Below are positions 1 through 8,883 of a DNA stretch of 64,000 nucleotides, in pieces. This DNA comes from Domibacillus mangrovi (GTDB lineage: Bacteria; Bacillota; Bacilli; Bacillales; Domibacillaceae), in contig NZ_MRWQ01000010.1 in the NCBI RefSeq assembly GCF_001906925.1, positions 168,216 through 232,215 of the forward strand, in the 5' to 3' direction. A program made the position numbers and the translations under genes. Numbering within the stretch: the first letter of the stretch is position 1; each line of letters begins with the position of its first letter. A model generated the notes under the pieces. The model made no database searches and was not told where the DNA came from. It worked only from the letters and a program-made list of their open reading frames with translations.

Positions 1-114
1 CAGGACAGACCACTGCGCCGTATAAAGACCGAACGGCTGTAATGTATGATTCGCCTGCTTCGCCAATTCACGCGATAACTGGTGAATCGTATGAAATAAT
101 TGATGCGTTTCCAT
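1..114 (-). CDS. MarR-family transcriptional regulator, N-terminal fragment (cut by window edge)
   Basis: The reverse strand reads 38 codons from an ATG at 112-114 to the window edge. They give an N-terminal helix and the start of a winged-helix region (…LSRELAKQ…, …LYTAQWSVL) in the style of MarR proteins, which use such helices for dimerisation before the DNA-binding domain. A strong AGGAGGG ribosome site precedes the ATG. A 12-bp palindrome lies 19 bp upstream of the ATG, as expected for an autoregulated MarR gene. The ligand and targets cannot be told from this fragment. MarR assignment is by sequence feel plus operator and is fairly secure. Confidence 0.7.
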   Translation of the reverse strand, partial: METHQLFHTIHQLSRELAKQANHTLQPFGLYTAQWSVL

Positions 115-132
115 AATTCCCTCCTACTTTAA

Positions 133-144
133 TTACCTAGGTAA
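133..144 (-). promoter_or_regulatory. Probable MarR-type operator (perfect palindrome)
   Basis: TTACCTAGGTAA is a perfect 12-bp palindrome between the marR-like start codon and a -10-like TATGAT (reverse complement of 152-157). MarR-family operators are commonly palindromes of this type, so autorepression is the simplest reading. This is an inference from position and symmetry. Confidence 0.55.
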
Positions 145-192
145 CTAATTTATCATACCACTTATTTTGGGAAACAAAAGATTTTTTAAATA

Positions 193-238
193 AAAAAAAC
201 TGTTTCAAAAACCAGAGAGCCTGATTTTCGAAACAGTT
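193..238 (-). terminator. Intrinsic terminator downstream of dgkB
   Basis: On the minus strand a 9-bp stem (AACTGTTTC / GAAACAGTT, 230-238 with 198-206) is followed by a T-rich run. It sits directly after the dgkB stop codon. Confidence 0.8.
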
Positions 239-243
239 AATCA

Positions 244-1161
244 TTAATAAATTCGATCTTGTGGCCGCAATTTTTCCACAGGTGCGAATACATCTAGATG
301 GCGGTATAAATTTTCAAATTCAGCTGGAATTTCCCCACCCAGTTCCCCATCTAAATTTACAAGTATTTTATCATGTGAATGAACGGTAATATGCTTTGCT
401 TTCGTGTATATGACATGAGGATCATTTAAATGTTCTCCCCGCAGCGCAAGGCTGACAATACGAATAAATTCGGCTAGATTCGTTTTTTTCAATATGAGCA
501 ATGTGAACATCCCGTCATTAACAGACGAATCTGGTGCCAACTTTTCAAAGCCACCGACTGAGTTTGTTAAACCGATTAAAAAAAGAAGAGATTCCCCTTC
601 AAACACTTGTCCGTCATATTCGATCGTCACATTGGTCGGTTTAATAGACGGAAGCATTTCAATCCCTTTTAAATAATACGCCAGCTGTCCAAGCATTGTT
701 TTTAACTTGCTTGGTACTTCATATGTCAGCTCCGTCAAGCGTCCGCCGCCGGCAATATTAATAAAAAACCGCTCATTCATTCGGCCGACATCAACAGGAA
801 TAGTTTCACCTGCCGTAATAACATCCACTGCGCCTTGAATATCACGCGGAATATGCAATGCACGAGCGAAATCATTTGTCGTTCCCATCGGAAGCACACC
901 GAATTTTGGTCGAAATTCGTGTCCAGCAAGCCCGTTTACAACTTCATTTAATGTACCGTCACCGCCAGCCGCAATGACCACATCAAAACCTCGTTCAACC
1001 GCGAGACGCGCCGCTTTTGTTGCATCGCCTTCACTCGTTGTCGCGTGAGCAGATGTTTCATAACCGGCACACTCTAACTTCTCAAGTGTTTCCGGCAAAT
1101 GCTTACGGAACAACTCTCGGCCAGATGTTGGATTGTAAATAATTCGTGCTCTTTTCGTCAT
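244..1161 (-). CDS. dgkB: Diacylglycerol kinase DgkB
   Basis: This 305-residue protein phosphorylates diacylglycerol to phosphatidic acid, recycling DAG released during lipoteichoic acid synthesis at the membrane. It shows the lipid-kinase catalytic domain with the nucleotide-binding GGDGT motif at residues 66-70, followed by the LNEVVNG segment. A C-terminal beta-rich half includes LDGELGGEIP near residue 270, which is typical of the DAGK/YegS fold. Length equals the family norm (about 300). The ATG at 1161 has only a weak ribosome site. The gene lies downstream of gatCAB in B. subtilis too (yerQ), although here arg genes and an esterase have been inserted between them. Confidence 0.92.
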   Translation of the reverse strand: MTKRARIIYNPTSGRELFRKHLPETLEKLECAGYETSAHATTSEGDATKAARLAVERGFDVVIAAGGDGTLNEVVNGLAGHEFRPKFGVLPMGTTNDFARALHIPRDIQGAVDVITAGETIPVDVGRMNERFFINIAGGGRLTELTYEVPSKLKTMLGQLAYYLKGIEMLPSIKPTNVTIEYDGQVFEGESLLFLIGLTNSVGGFEKLAPDSSVNDGMFTLLILKKTNLAEFIRIVSLALRGEHLNDPHVIYTKAKHITVHSHDKILVNLDGELGGEIPAEFENLYRHLDVFAPVEKLRPQDRIY

Positions 1162-1183
1162 CTTTATCCCAGTCTTTCTCTCA

Positions 1184-1747
1184 TTAATATAATCGTTCCG
1201 TAATCGTCGTCTTCAAACTACTATACACTTCCTGCCAAAGCGCCTCGTCCGTCCGATACGATTCCGTCAGCTTGCTCATCATTTCACGGCTTTTTTCGTC
1301 AAAATCAGCGTGTTCACGCGGAGGCAAAGATGATCGATAATTCGTTACCATTTCCTGCACAGCTGGTGCACGCGGACCCCATACAGCCTGCTCTTCACCT
1401 TCTTCATCGATGAAAATAAAAATGGGAATAGAACGAGACGTACCGTTTGTTAAATAGTGATCGATCAATTCCAAATTCTCATCACGATGAAGCATCCGAA
1501 CATCCATATCAGCAGCTTTTGCAAGTGCCAGCAAAATCGGTACATTCATCATCGCATCGCCACACCAATCTTCAGTGATGACAATAGTACGCCAATTTGC
1601 TTCCCTCAGTTTATTCATAAGGGGAGCTTCATCGCCGGACAGATGAAACCTTTTCAATACGTGAAGCAAGTTTTCCTGATGCGTTGACATTTTTTCTATA
1701 TATTGTTCGGGCGTTAACCCTTTTTCAAACCAGTTATTTAAATCCAT
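1184..1747 (-). CDS. Thioredoxin-family protein with a single active-site cysteine
   Basis: The protein has 187 residues from an ATG at 1747, chosen because GGAGGAATAAA lies just upstream; the frame is open further to 1798 but without a better ribosome site. An N-terminal helical region precedes a thioredoxin fold with WCGD at residues 61-64 and a cis-proline candidate at Pro108 (RSIPIFIF). The usual CxxC second cysteine is an aspartate, so simple dithiol-disulfide exchange is unlikely. A monothiol or peroxide or bacillithiol-related role is possible but unproven. It lies 22 bp upstream of dgkB on the same strand and is probably cotranscribed with it. Confidence 0.75.
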   Translation of the reverse strand: MDLNNWFEKGLTPEQYIEKMSTHQENLLHVLKRFHLSGDEAPLMNKLREANWRTIVITEDWCGDAMMNVPILLALAKAADMDVRMLHRDENLELIDHYLTNGTSRSIPIFIFIDEEGEEQAVWGPRAPAVQEMVTNYRSSLPPREHADFDEKSREMMSKLTESYRTDEALWQEVYSSLKTTITERLY

Positions 1748-1824
1748 TTTATTCCTCCGTTGCTGATTTTCTAGCCATTCCCTGATTCCATTATGCACAA
1801 AAACTACTCATTTGACAAAATCGG

Positions 1825-1853
1825 TTGATTTAAAGAGAGAGCAATTTTATAAT
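1825..1853 (+). promoter_or_regulatory. SigmaA-type promoter of argCBD
   Basis: TTGATT (1825-1830) and a perfect TATAAT (1848-1853) are separated by 17 bp. The expected transcript start near 1860 places the ArgR boxes immediately downstream. Confidence 0.75.
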
Positions 1854-1874
1854 AGAAGAATAGATATTAATATT

Positions 1875-1902
1875 TATGAATAATTATAAATAAAAATTCA
1901 AA
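1875..1902 (+). promoter_or_regulatory. Tandem ArgR/AhrC operator (ARG boxes) in front of argC
   Basis: Positions 1885-1902 match the Bacillus ARG-box consensus CATGAATAAAAATKCAAK at 15 of 18 positions. A second, weaker box starts about 10 bp upstream (TATGAATAA at 1875-1883). Position between the -10 box and the ribosome site argues for arginine-dependent repression of the biosynthetic operon. Confidence 0.7.
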
Positions 1903-1913
1903 GGAGTTTACAT

Positions 1914-2951
1914 ATGAAAGCATCAGTTATCGGCGCTTCCGGCTATGGAGGCATTGAACTTATACGTCTTTTATCCAATCATCCTGATTTTGAATTGCAG
2001 GCAATTTATTCATCGAGCAAAGAAAATGTTCCCGTAACAGAAGATTATCCACACTTAGCAGAAATTTGCCCACTTCCTCTGACAAAAATTGATCCAGTCG
2101 CCATTAAAGAAACGTCAGATGTTGTCTTTTTAGCGGTGCCATCAGGTATTGCTACTGAACTTGCACCTCAACTTGCCGGTGGTCATGCAAAAGTCGTTGA
2201 TTTATCCGGTGATCTTCGCCTGAAAGAAACAGATGATTATAAAAAGTGGTACAAAAAAGAGCCTGCTGACAGAGCATTTATTGCAGATGCAGTATACGGA
2301 TTGACAGAATGGAACCGTGAAAATGTAAAAACGGCGAAAGTACTCTCAAACCCGGGATGCTTTCCAACAGCGGCACTGTTAGGACTTGCACCCGTAGTAA
2401 AAAATAATTTAATCGATATGAAAAACATTGTCATTGATGCAAAATCAGGTGTATCCGGTGCTGGACGAGGATTATCACCACTCGTTCACTTCGCAGAAAT
2501 GAATGATAACTTCCGCATTTATAAAGTGAATGAGCACCAGCATATTCCAGAGATTGAACAGCAATTAGCGTGGTGGAATAAAGACACTGCACCCATTACA
2601 TTCTCGACTCACCTGCTTCCAGTATCTCGTGGGATTATGGCGACGATGTATGCCCCGCTCACAAGTGCTATGACAACTGAAGAAGTGTACGCACTTTACG
2701 TTGAAACATACAAAAATGATCCATTCGTCCGCGTCCGCCCTTCAAAACAGTTCCCTGGCATTAAAGAAGTCGCTGGCTCGAACTTCTGTGACATTTCTGT
2801 TGACGTGGACACACGTACCAATCGTTTAGTGATCGTCTCGGTCATCGACAACCTCGTTAAAGGTGCGGCTGGCCAGGCCATTCAAAATGCGAATTTGATG
2901 TTTAATTTTGACGAAGCATCGGGACTCAAAGGTTTCCCAATGTATCCGTAA
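1914..2951 (+). CDS. argC: N-acetyl-gamma-glutamyl-phosphate reductase
   Basis: ArgC (345 residues) reduces N-acetylglutamyl-5-phosphate to the semialdehyde with NADPH, step three of arginine synthesis in the cytosol. The N-terminal Rossmann motif GASGYGG (7-13) binds NADP. The active-site cysteine is Cys149 in SNPGCFPTA, and a conserved histidine cluster sits in NEHQHIPE. The ATG follows AAGGAG with 7-bp spacing. It is the first gene of argC-argB-argD. In many Bacillus genomes argJ sits between argC and argB; here it is absent and argB follows after 16 bp. Confidence 0.96.
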   Translation: MKASVIGASGYGGIELIRLLSNHPDFELQAIYSSSKENVPVTEDYPHLAEICPLPLTKIDPVAIKETSDVVFLAVPSGIATELAPQLAGGHAKVVDLSGDLRLKETDDYKKWYKKEPADRAFIADAVYGLTEWNRENVKTAKVLSNPGCFPTAALLGLAPVVKNNLIDMKNIVIDAKSGVSGAGRGLSPLVHFAEMNDNFRIYKVNEHQHIPEIEQQLAWWNKDTAPITFSTHLLPVSRGIMATMYAPLTSAMTTEEVYALYVETYKNDPFVRVRPSKQFPGIKEVAGSNFCDISVDVDTRTNRLVIVSVIDNLVKGAAGQAIQNANLMFNFDEASGLKGFPMYP

Positions 2952-2967
2952 TGAAAGGATGATTTAT

Positions 2968-3735
2968 ATGAAAACAGTCGTTGTAAAATGCGGCGGCAGT
3001 GTGTTAAAAGAGCTATCGGACAGCTTTTTTTCAAGCATGACCTCACTGCTGGCAGACGGATACAAAATCGTATTTGTTCACGGCGGTGGTCCAGAAATTA
3101 ACGCCATGTTAGAAAACATGAATGTGAAAAGCGAGTTTAAAAACGGGCTTCGTGTAACGTCACAAGACGTACTCAAAGCGGCAGAACTCGTCTTGTCTGG
3201 CAGTATGAACCGGAAGCTCGTCCGCTTACTAGAGGCACATGGCATTGCCGCAATTGGCTTACAGTCAAGTGATCAAGGTATTCTTACTGCCGATTTCATC
3301 AACAAGGACGATCTCGGTTTTGTCGGTGACGTAACATCTGTCAATCAAACGGTTTTAGAACTCATTTTAAAAGCGGGGCTTCTTCCTGTTTTAACACCGA
3401 TCGCGAAAGGCCCAAACGGTACAGTATTGAATGTTAACGCTGATCACGCAGCAGGTGCTGCAGCCCGCGCACTTGCCGCTGATCACTTGCTCATGGTAAC
3501 AGATGTAGACGGTGTGTTGGACGATGGCCAGCTTGTACCCGTTCTAACAAGTTTAGAAACGAAGAAGCTAATTGAATCTGGCGTGATAAGCGGCGGCATG
3601 ATTCCGAAAGTTCAAACCGCCCTTAAAGCACTTGAAAGCTGTGAACATGTACACATCGTGTCAGGTAAAAAACCGTTTTACGAAGATGGCCGGTGGCATG
3701 GCACACAGTTTAATAAAGAGGAGGAGACAATTTGA
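2968..3735 (+). CDS. argB: Acetylglutamate kinase
   Basis: ArgB (255 residues) phosphorylates N-acetylglutamate, step two of arginine synthesis. The start ATG at 2968 is preceded by AAAGGATGA. A longer in-frame extension overlapping argC is rejected because the family begins with MKTVVVKCGGSVL. Amino-acid-kinase features are visible: KCGGS (8-12), the glycine-rich FVHGGGPEIN and the C-terminal GGMIPKV. The 3' end overlaps the TTG start of argD by 4 bp, indicating translational coupling. Confidence 0.96.
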   Translation: MKTVVVKCGGSVLKELSDSFFSSMTSLLADGYKIVFVHGGGPEINAMLENMNVKSEFKNGLRVTSQDVLKAAELVLSGSMNRKLVRLLEAHGIAAIGLQSSDQGILTADFINKDDLGFVGDVTSVNQTVLELILKAGLLPVLTPIAKGPNGTVLNVNADHAAGAAARALAADHLLMVTDVDGVLDDGQLVPVLTSLETKKLIESGVISGGMIPKVQTALKALESCEHVHIVSGKKPFYEDGRWHGTQFNKEEETI

Positions 3736-4892
3736 GTCATTTATTCCCTACATATGCGCGCTGGGATGTAACACCTGTAAAAGCGAAAGGTGCTTATCTT
3801 ACTGCAAAAGACGGCAAAGAATACCTTGATTTCACGTCTGGGATTAGTGTATGCAACCTTGGGCATACACCTGACAATGTAAAAAAAGCAGTGGAAAAAC
3901 AGCTTGAAAAGTTTTGGCATACATCTAATTTATTTCAAATTGAATTACAAGAAAATGTCGCAAAGCAATTAACTGATGCATCTGGCCTTGATCTTGTCTT
4001 TTTCAGCAATAGCGGCGCGGAAGCAAATGAAGCCGCGATCAAACTTGCCCGCAAATCAACAGGCCGCACAAAAATCATTACGTTTATCGATTCATTCCAT
4101 GGACGGACATTTGCGACGATGGCAGCAACAGGACAAGATAAAATTAAAACCGGCTTTGGCCCGATGCTTGAATCTTTTGAATACGTGAGAATGAACGACA
4201 TTAAGGCGTTGAAGGCCGCGCTTGATTCAAATACAGCAGCCGTTATGTTTGAAGTCATCCAAGGCGAAGGCGGCATCAATTCAGGTGACACAGACTTTTT
4301 GCTTGAAGTTGAAAAGCTGGCTCATGCAAATGGTTCTCTTGTGATCATTGATGAAATCCAAACCGGCATCGGACGGACTGGCAAAGCGTTTGCGTTCCAG
4401 CATATTGGGCTTGATCCAGATATTATTTCTGTTGCCAAAGGGATTGCGAACGGTTTTCCTCTCGGTGCCATCGTAGGAAAAGCCGCCCTCGCTGACGCTT
4501 TTTCAGCCGGTTCACACGGCTCGACATTCGGAGGTAATCCTGTTGCTCTCGCCGCTGCAGAAGAAACATTAAACACGATTTTCAACGATTCATTTTTAGC
4601 AGAAGTATCCGCAAAGGGCGATAAGCTGAATGGATTATTAACAGAAGCTCTTTCCAACGTTGATTTCGTTAAACAGTTAAAAGGGAAAGGCCTGATGGTC
4701 GGCATCGAGCTGACGAAAGAAGCCGGCCCGTTTGTGGCAAAAGCACGTGAACAAGGATTGCTCATTTTAACAGCAGGAACACACGTATTGCGCCTTCTTC
4801 CACCGCTTAACGTCACCGATGAAGAAATTGAAAAAGCAGTCGACACGATTGCGACTGTATTACAAGAAAAAGCTGTCCAGCAAGACTCCTAA
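3732..4892 (+). CDS. argD: Acetylornithine aminotransferase
   Basis: ArgD (386 residues) converts N-acetylglutamate semialdehyde to N-acetylornithine using PLP and glutamate. It is a class-III aminotransferase: SNSGAEANE, the cofactor-binding Asp207 (IIDEIQ) and the Schiff-base Lys236 (SVAKGIANG). Translation starts at an unusual TTG (3732-3734) that overlaps the argB stop and is preceded by GAGGAGACAA. The stop codon lies inside the following terminator hairpin. With argJ missing here, release of acetyl from N-acetylornithine must come from an enzyme encoded elsewhere (ArgJ or ArgE). Confidence 0.96.
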   Translation: MSHLFPTYARWDVTPVKAKGAYLTAKDGKEYLDFTSGISVCNLGHTPDNVKKAVEKQLEKFWHTSNLFQIELQENVAKQLTDASGLDLVFFSNSGAEANEAAIKLARKSTGRTKIITFIDSFHGRTFATMAATGQDKIKTGFGPMLESFEYVRMNDIKALKAALDSNTAAVMFEVIQGEGGINSGDTDFLLEVEKLAHANGSLVIIDEIQTGIGRTGKAFAFQHIGLDPDIISVAKGIANGFPLGAIVGKAALADAFSAGSHGSTFGGNPVALAAAEETLNTIFNDSFLAEVSAKGDKLNGLLTEALSNVDFVKQLKGKGLMVGIELTKEAGPFVAKAREQGLLILTAGTHVLRLLPPLNVTDEEIEKAVDTIATVLQEKAVQQDS

Positions 4893-4922
4893 TTCAAGGA
4901 GTCTCTCGGGACAGCTTTTTTA
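4869..4922 (+). terminator. Intrinsic terminator of argCBD
   Basis: Nested hairpin: outer AAGCTGTCC with GGACAGCTT, inner AGACTCC with GGAGTCT, then a run of Ts. The argD stop codon (4890-4892) is in the loop. Confidence 0.9.
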
Positions 4923-4931
4923 TTTATCGCG

Positions 4932-5091
4932 CATTAACGGGCAGTAAGATCCCCATTTCAAGATATCTGAAAGAAAAGACGGATAGGTGGGGGAGGAGCG
5001 GAACGCAGACTAAGATCGTCACGTCCTGTGACAACGTCTGCATGATTCACATCCTGTGAACCTCCCCCCACTGAATGAAGTTTCACTTTAT
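4932..5091 (+). repeat. Modular intergenic repeat, copy A (ends plus module 3)
   Basis: This shares its left end (TTAACGGGCAGTAAGA…) and right end (…GAAGTTTCACTTTAT) with copies at 9233-9442 and 16754-17028. It lacks the middle module that those two copies share. It carries a 66-bp module (4997-5062) that is identical to 16784-16849 in copy C. The module is flanked by a G-rich/C-rich inverted repeat (GTGGGGGAGG / CCTCCCCCCAC) and contains two small hairpins. The right end overlaps the stop codon of the converging esterase gene. No transposase is present. I do not recognise the family. Confidence 0.8.
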
Positions 5092-5849
5092 CCTACCGCT
5101 TTAGAACGAATTTGATCGAAGACAAAATCGGCGACGGCACTGACAATTGTATGCTGATCGTTATCCATCGTTGCAACATGATATGAATTCGGTAACGTCA
5201 CAATTTGTTTCTTGCATGATGAAATGGACTGATAAATAAATGATGTATTTTCAGGCGGTACAACGTTGTCCTTAGCTGATTTGATGCATAATGCTGGCAC
5301 ATGAATACGATGCAAAAGTGACGGTACAAGCCCCATGAGCTTTTGTAGTTCACGAATGGATTGAACCGGTGCTTCCTCATACGTAATCTCGTAGACGTTC
5401 TCTTTTTTTATATCCGGCGCGCCTTCTTTAATAAAGCGCGGTGCGGGATCGTTCTGTAAATACTCAAGTGATGGGAGTGTAAGTGCGGCATTGATCGTAA
5501 TGATTCCTTCAATTTCATGATGCTCGGCCGCAAATTGGAGCGTCAGCGTTCCCCCCATTGACTGCCCCATTAAGAAAATGCGTTTATTGCGTTTTTTAAG
5601 GAAACGATACGCGCGAGAGTAGCTTTCATACCAATCTTTGTGTGTGCAGCGTTCCATATCTTCTTGATGTGTCCCATGTCCTTTTAAACGCGGGGCAATA
5701 ACAGAGAATCCACGTTCATTCAGCGCTTCTGCTACGTCCCGAACACTTTGTGGTGTGCCAATAAATCCGTGTGAAAGCACAATTCCAATATCATTTCCTT
5801 CAAGGTAAAAGGACTCTGCTCCTGGCATGACTGCATACTCTTCTCTCAT
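5088..5849 (-). CDS. Alpha/beta-hydrolase carboxylesterase (Est30-like)
   Basis: The protein has 253 residues from the ATG at 5849; an ATG two codons earlier sits only 2-3 bp from GGAGG and is less likely. It is a serine hydrolase: oxyanion segment HGFIGTP (27-33), nucleophile Ser97 in GQSMGG, acid Asp194 (KDNVVPP) and base His224 (NSYHVATMD). Size and motifs resemble the thermostable monoacyl esterases of Geobacillus (Est30), which cleave short to medium acyl esters; the true substrate is unknown. It has no signal peptide and is probably cytoplasmic. Its stop codon lies in the end of repeat copy A. Confidence 0.85.
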   Translation of the reverse strand: MREEYAVMPGAESFYLEGNDIGIVLSHGFIGTPQSVRDVAEALNERGFSVIAPRLKGHGTHQEDMERCTHKDWYESYSRAYRFLKKRNKRIFLMGQSMGGTLTLQFAAEHHEIEGIITINAALTLPSLEYLQNDPAPRFIKEGAPDIKKENVYEITYEEAPVQSIRELQKLMGLVPSLLHRIHVPALCIKSAKDNVVPPENTSFIYQSISSCKKQIVTLPNSYHVATMDNDQHTIVSAVADFVFDQIRSKAVG

Positions 5850-5946
5850 AATCATTTCCTCCTTTTTTAATTCCGATTATTTTTATTGGTTATATATAAT
5901 TTAATATATCTTTTCCTATAAGTCAAGTCGGGATTTAAAATTCAAC

Positions 5947-5972
5947 AAAACCGCCGGTACATAACCGGCGGC
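5947..5972 (-). terminator. Intrinsic terminator of gatCAB
   Basis: On the minus strand CCGCCGGT/ACCGGCGG forms an 8-bp stem with a 5-nt loop followed by TTTTGTTGAATTTT. It lies 13 bp past the gatB stop. Confidence 0.85.
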
Positions 5973-5984
5973 CCCGTCTATACA

Positions 5985-7412
5985 TTATCGCTTAGTAATT
6001 TCCTCTGCAAGCAATTTGTTGATTGCCTGCGGATTTGCCTGTCCTTTTGATGCTTTCATAATTTGGCCGACAAGGAAGCCGATTGCTTTTTTCTTGCCGT
6101 CTTTAAAGTCTGCGATTGACTGCGGGTTCGCATCGAGCGCATCATTAACGAATTTCAAAAGAGCGGATTCATCTGAAATTTGAACCAATCCTTTTTCTTT
6201 TACAATCTCTTCAGCATCACCGCCGTTTTCAATCAGTTCTTTAAAAACAGTCTTGGCAATTTTGGATGAAATCGTTCCTTTTTCAAGAAGTGAAATCATA
6301 CCCGCTAGGTTATCAGGTGTCAATTTTGTTTCAGCCAGCTCTTTTCCTTCCGCATTCAAATATGCAGGTACTTCACCCATTAACCAGTTAGATGCCAGTT
6401 TTGCGCCGGCACCGGCTGCGGCTGTCGCTTCAAAGAAATCCGCAATTTCTTTTGACATGGTGAGTACTTTTGCATCGTGGGCTGGAAGTCCAAGTTCGTC
6501 CATATACCGCTTTTTGCGTGCATCTGGAAGCTCTGGAATAGTCGAGCGAACGCGTTCTTTCCACTCGTCGTCAATGTACACCGGCAGAAGATCTGGTTCC
6601 GGGAAGTAACGGTAATCGTCTGATCCTTCTTTCACACGCATGAGCAGTGTTTTGCCTGTCGATTCATCAAAGCGGCGTGTTTCTTGATCGACTTTTCCGC
6701 CTGATGAGATAACTTCAGCTTGCCGTTTTTCTTCATATTCGAGCCCTTTACGTACAAAGTTGAATGAGTTTAAATTTTTCAATTCCGTTCTCGTACCAAA
6801 TTCTTTCTGTCCAAATGGACGGATGGATATGTTCGCATCACAGCGAAGCGATCCCTCTTCCATTTTACAGTCTGATACTTCTGTATATTGAATAATCGCT
6901 TTTAATTTTTCCAAAAACGCATATGCTTCTTCCGGTGAACGAATATCCGGCTCAGATACGATCTCAACAAGCGGCGTGCCTTGGCGGTTATAATCACATA
7001 AAGAGTGCTTGCCTGCGTGCGTCAGTTTACCGGCATCTTCTTCTAAGTGAAGACGCGTAATGCCGATTCGTTTCGTTTCGCCGTTCACTTCAATTTCAAC
7101 CCAGCCATGTTCGCCAATTGGCTTGTCATTTTGCGAGACTTGATACGCTTTCGGATTGTCCGGGTAAAAATAGTTTTTACGGTCCCAGATGGATTCTTCG
7201 GCAATTTCACAGTTGATCGCCATTGCGGCTTTCATCGCATATTCAACAGCCGTTTCATTCATGACCGGCAAAACACCCGGGTAGCCTAGGTCAATAACCG
7301 TTGTATTTGTATTTGGTTCCGCACCAAAATGGGCCGGTGCCGATGAAAAGATTTTTGAATTGGTTTTTAATTCAACGTGGACTTCAAGTCCGATAACTGT
7401 TTCAAATTCCAC
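5985..7412 (-). CDS. gatB: Aspartyl/glutamyl-tRNA amidotransferase subunit B
   Basis: GatB (475 residues) binds misacylated Glu-tRNA(Gln) or Asp-tRNA(Asn) and activates it for transamidation in the GatCAB complex. The family N-terminus [15 protein letters not shown] decides the start: a GTG at 7412 with AAAGGAGGG just upstream. The longer open frame overlaps gatA and is not used. GatB/Yqey-like helical domains fill the C-terminal 170 residues. It follows gatA after 13 bp as the last gene of gatC-gatA-gatB. Confidence 0.96.
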   Translation of the reverse strand: MEFETVIGLEVHVELKTNSKIFSSAPAHFGAEPNTNTTVIDLGYPGVLPVMNETAVEYAMKAAMAINCEIAEESIWDRKNYFYPDNPKAYQVSQNDKPIGEHGWVEIEVNGETKRIGITRLHLEEDAGKLTHAGKHSLCDYNRQGTPLVEIVSEPDIRSPEEAYAFLEKLKAIIQYTEVSDCKMEEGSLRCDANISIRPFGQKEFGTRTELKNLNSFNFVRKGLEYEEKRQAEVISSGGKVDQETRRFDESTGKTLLMRVKEGSDDYRYFPEPDLLPVYIDDEWKERVRSTIPELPDARKKRYMDELGLPAHDAKVLTMSKEIADFFEATAAAGAGAKLASNWLMGEVPAYLNAEGKELAETKLTPDNLAGMISLLEKGTISSKIAKTVFKELIENGGDAEEIVKEKGLVQISDESALLKFVNDALDANPQSIADFKDGKKKAIGFLVGQIMKASKGQANPQAINKLLAEEITKR

Positions 7413-7425
7413 CTTATACCCTCCT

Positions 7426-8871
7426 TTACAACTCTGGTTTTTCTTTATGAAAATCAGTCGCCTGCTCATACACATGCGCGACACGGTAAACAGTTTTTTC
7501 GTCAAAATGACGGCCGATAATTTGCAGACCAAGCGGCATTCCATCAGAGAATCCACAAGGAACCGAAATACCTGGTACGCCTGCTAAGTTAACCGGAATC
7601 GTCAAAATATCATTCGCATACATCGTAAGTGGATCGTCAATGATTTCACCGATTTTAAAGGCTGGTGTTGGCGTTGTTGGTCCAATGATGACATCATAGT
7701 TTTCAAAGACATCTTCAAAGTCTTTTTTAATAAGCGTGCGTACTTGCTGTGCTTTTTTATAATATGCATCGTAATAGCCCGAACTTAATGCAAATGTGCC
7801 CAGCATAATCCGACGCTTTACTTCGTCGCCAAAGCCTTCTGCACGTGTTTTTTTATATAAATCAATTAAGTTCTCCGCATTTTCAGCACGGTAGCCATAA
7901 CGGATTCCGTCAAAACGGGCAAGGTTGGACGATGCTTCAGATGACGCGAGTAAATAGTATGTAGCGACGCCATATTTCGAATGTGGAAGTGATACTTCTT
8001 CCCAACTAGCACCTTGTCCTTCTAGCACTTTCAAAGCAGCTAACACAGACTGCTTCACTTCCTCTGAAACCCCTTCACCGAGATATTCTTTCGGCACTGC
8101 AATGCGCAGTCCCTTCACATCTCCAGTTAAGTTTTTCGCAAAAGATTCACCTGGCACGTTTGCTGAAGTCGTATCGTACGGATCAACACCGACAATCGCT
8201 TCAAGCAAGTGCGCATTATCTTCTACATTGCGTGTAATCGGACCAATCTGGTCAAGCGATGATGCAAATGCGATTAAGCCAAAGCGGGATACACGGCCAT
8301 AGGTCGGTTTCATGCCGACAACGCCACAAAATGAAGCGGGCTGGCGAATCGATCCGCCTGTATCGGAACCGAGTGAAAACGGTACTTCACCTGCTGCAAC
8401 AGATGCGGCAGAGCCACCAGACGAACCACCCGGCACGCGATCTAGATTCCATGGATTACGTGTTTTCTGGTAGCTTGAGTTTTCCGTCGAAGATCCCATC
8501 GCAAATTCATCCATATTTAATTTACCGACTGTAATTGTGCCTGCTTCCCGCAGTTTATTGACAACCGTCGCATCATAAATCGGGTCGAAATTATAAAGAA
8601 TCTGGCTCGCCGCTGTTGTGCGTAGACCTTTTGTAACAATGTTATCTTTCACACCAATTGGCACGCCGTTTAAAATCCCCGTTTTGCCTGATTCCTGCAA
8701 TTCTTTCGCTTGATTGCGGGCATTCTCTTCATCAAGCGTTAAAAATGCTTTCACATCTCCGTCTATTGCTGCGATTCGTTTAAACGATTCATCAACAAGG
8801 TCCGGTATAGTGATTTCTTTTTTATGTAACATTGACTGAATCTCATTCAGTTTATGATCAAATAATGACAC
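7426..8871 (-). CDS. gatA: Aspartyl/glutamyl-tRNA amidotransferase subunit A
   Basis: GatA (481 residues) is the glutaminase subunit that releases ammonia from glutamine for tRNA-bound Glu/Asp amidation. It has the amidase-signature catalytic triad Lys75 (GVKDN), Ser150 ([10 protein letters not shown]) and Ser174 (DTGGS), with spacing equal to Lys79-Ser154-Ser178 of characterised GatA. The start is a GTG (8869-8871) behind AAGGAGGAGAGAGA. It lies 12 bp downstream of gatC. Confidence 0.97.
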   Translation of the reverse strand: MSLFDHKLNEIQSMLHKKEITIPDLVDESFKRIAAIDGDVKAFLTLDEENARNQAKELQESGKTGILNGVPIGVKDNIVTKGLRTTAASQILYNFDPIYDATVVNKLREAGTITVGKLNMDEFAMGSSTENSSYQKTRNPWNLDRVPGGSSGGSAASVAAGEVPFSLGSDTGGSIRQPASFCGVVGMKPTYGRVSRFGLIAFASSLDQIGPITRNVEDNAHLLEAIVGVDPYDTTSANVPGESFAKNLTGDVKGLRIAVPKEYLGEGVSEEVKQSVLAALKVLEGQGASWEEVSLPHSKYGVATYYLLASSEASSNLARFDGIRYGYRAENAENLIDLYKKTRAEGFGDEVKRRIMLGTFALSSGYYDAYYKKAQQVRTLIKKDFEDVFENYDVIIGPTTPTPAFKIGEIIDDPLTMYANDILTIPVNLAGVPGISVPCGFSDGMPLGLQIIGRHFDEKTVYRVAHVYEQATDFHKEKPEL

Positions 8872-8883
8872 TCTCTCTCCTCC

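Noticed and set aside
1812..1817. TTGACA as the -35 of argC
   Set aside because: It is 30 bp from the TATAAT. TTGATT at 1825 has the correct 17-bp spacing.
4322..4846. 174-codon frame opposite argD
   Set aside because: It lies entirely inside argD on the other strand, has no ribosome site and no recognisable motif.
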